NCBI GenBank assembly: GCA_018267795.1
Contig: JAFDXS010000155.1
Span: 1 to 6,391, forward strand
Direction of reading: 5' to 3'
DNA from: Bacteroidota bacterium
GTDB lineage: Bacteria; Bacteroidota; Bacteroidia; Chitinophagales; Chitinophagaceae
Length of the DNA stretch: 6,391 bases
Position numbers and translations under genes: made by a program. The notes below the pieces were generated by a model. It saw only the letters and a list, made by a program, of their open reading frames with translations. It made no database searches and had not been told where the DNA came from. Within the stretch, counting starts at the first letter, position 1. Each line of letters begins with the position of its first letter. Positions 6,277 through 6,391 of this stretch are shown one piece after another.

Positions 6277-6391
6277 TCAGGATTGCAATTTATTTCCAAA
6301 GGCAAGATCGCCGGCATCGCCCAGCCCGGGCACTATGAAGCCCCTGGCTGTCAACTCGTCATCGACAGCGGCGGCCCAAATATGGGCGTCC
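6277..6391 (-). CDS. upp: Uracil phosphoribosyltransferase, C-terminal 37 residues only
   Basis: The window edge leaves only the last 37 codons plus the TGA stop (6279-6277). The fragment begins DAHIWAAAVDDEL and contains FIVPGLGDAGDLAFGNKL just before the end. IVPGLGDAGD is the characteristic C-terminal uracil-binding loop of uracil phosphoribosyltransferase, which makes UMP from uracil and PRPP in cytoplasmic pyrimidine salvage. The fragment ends within a few residues of the usual family C-terminus, so it looks intact on this side. It lies 98 bases upstream of the porP/sprF-like gene on the same strand; no GC-rich terminator is seen between them. Confidence 0.88.
   Translation of the reverse strand, partial: DAHIWAAAVDDELTARGFIVPGLGDAGDLAFGNKLQS

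Noticed and set aside
1..6391. A defence island, mobile element or CRISPR-like system
   Set aside because: All genes except the small envelope protein belong to recognisable housekeeping or envelope families. I saw no transposase, integrase, direct-repeat array or target-site duplication.

Overview
This window looks like ordinary chromosome from a member of the Bacteroidota, probably a Chitinophagaceae-like lineage. The evidence is a PorP/SprF outer-membrane protein of the type IX secretion/gliding world, a VLCAD-like acyl-CoA dehydrogenase N-terminus of the Bacteroidota type, weak or absent Shine-Dalgarno sequences, and promoter-like sites of the Bacteroidota form (TTG about 19 bases before TAnnTTTG). 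The phylum assignment is firm; the family is a guess.

Layout. From 1 to 1198 on the minus strand lies the N-terminal two thirds of an acyl-CoA dehydrogenase, which runs off the left edge just before its catalytic glutamate. A 119-base divergent gap (1199-1317) separates it from a plus-strand group: an alpha/beta hydrolase (1318-2124), a membrane-anchored family 2 glycosyltransferase only 6 bases later (2131-3270), and a small membrane-anchored or exported protein of unknown function with its own promoter-like site (3315-3722). The small gene meets a minus-strand SAM-dependent methyltransferase of the RsmI/tetrapyrrole-methylase superfamily (3719-4423) tail to tail, with both stop codons inside one TTAA. 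Divergent from that is a DNA-3-methyladenine glycosylase of the AAG/MPG fold (4480-5085). A perfect 12-bp hairpin (5090-5116) follows and probably terminates both the glycosylase and the convergent porP/sprF-like gene (5141-6178, minus). The right edge holds the last 37 codons of uracil phosphoribosyltransferase (upp, 6277-6391, minus).

How the genes work together. Most look like unrelated single-gene units: fatty acid beta-oxidation, alkylated-base repair, RNA or other methylation, pyrimidine salvage and outer-membrane/secretion. Only the hydrolase and glycosyltransferase are spaced like a co-transcribed pair, perhaps acting on a cell-envelope glycolipid or polysaccharide. No mobile element, CRISPR array, tRNA or rRNA was seen, and no stretch over 300 bases lacks a gene. 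I found no convincing new multi-gene system. The best leads are the hydrolase-glycosyltransferase pair, the unknown small protein, the divergent RsmI-like methyltransferase, and an AT-rich dyad that brackets the probable porP/sprF promoter.
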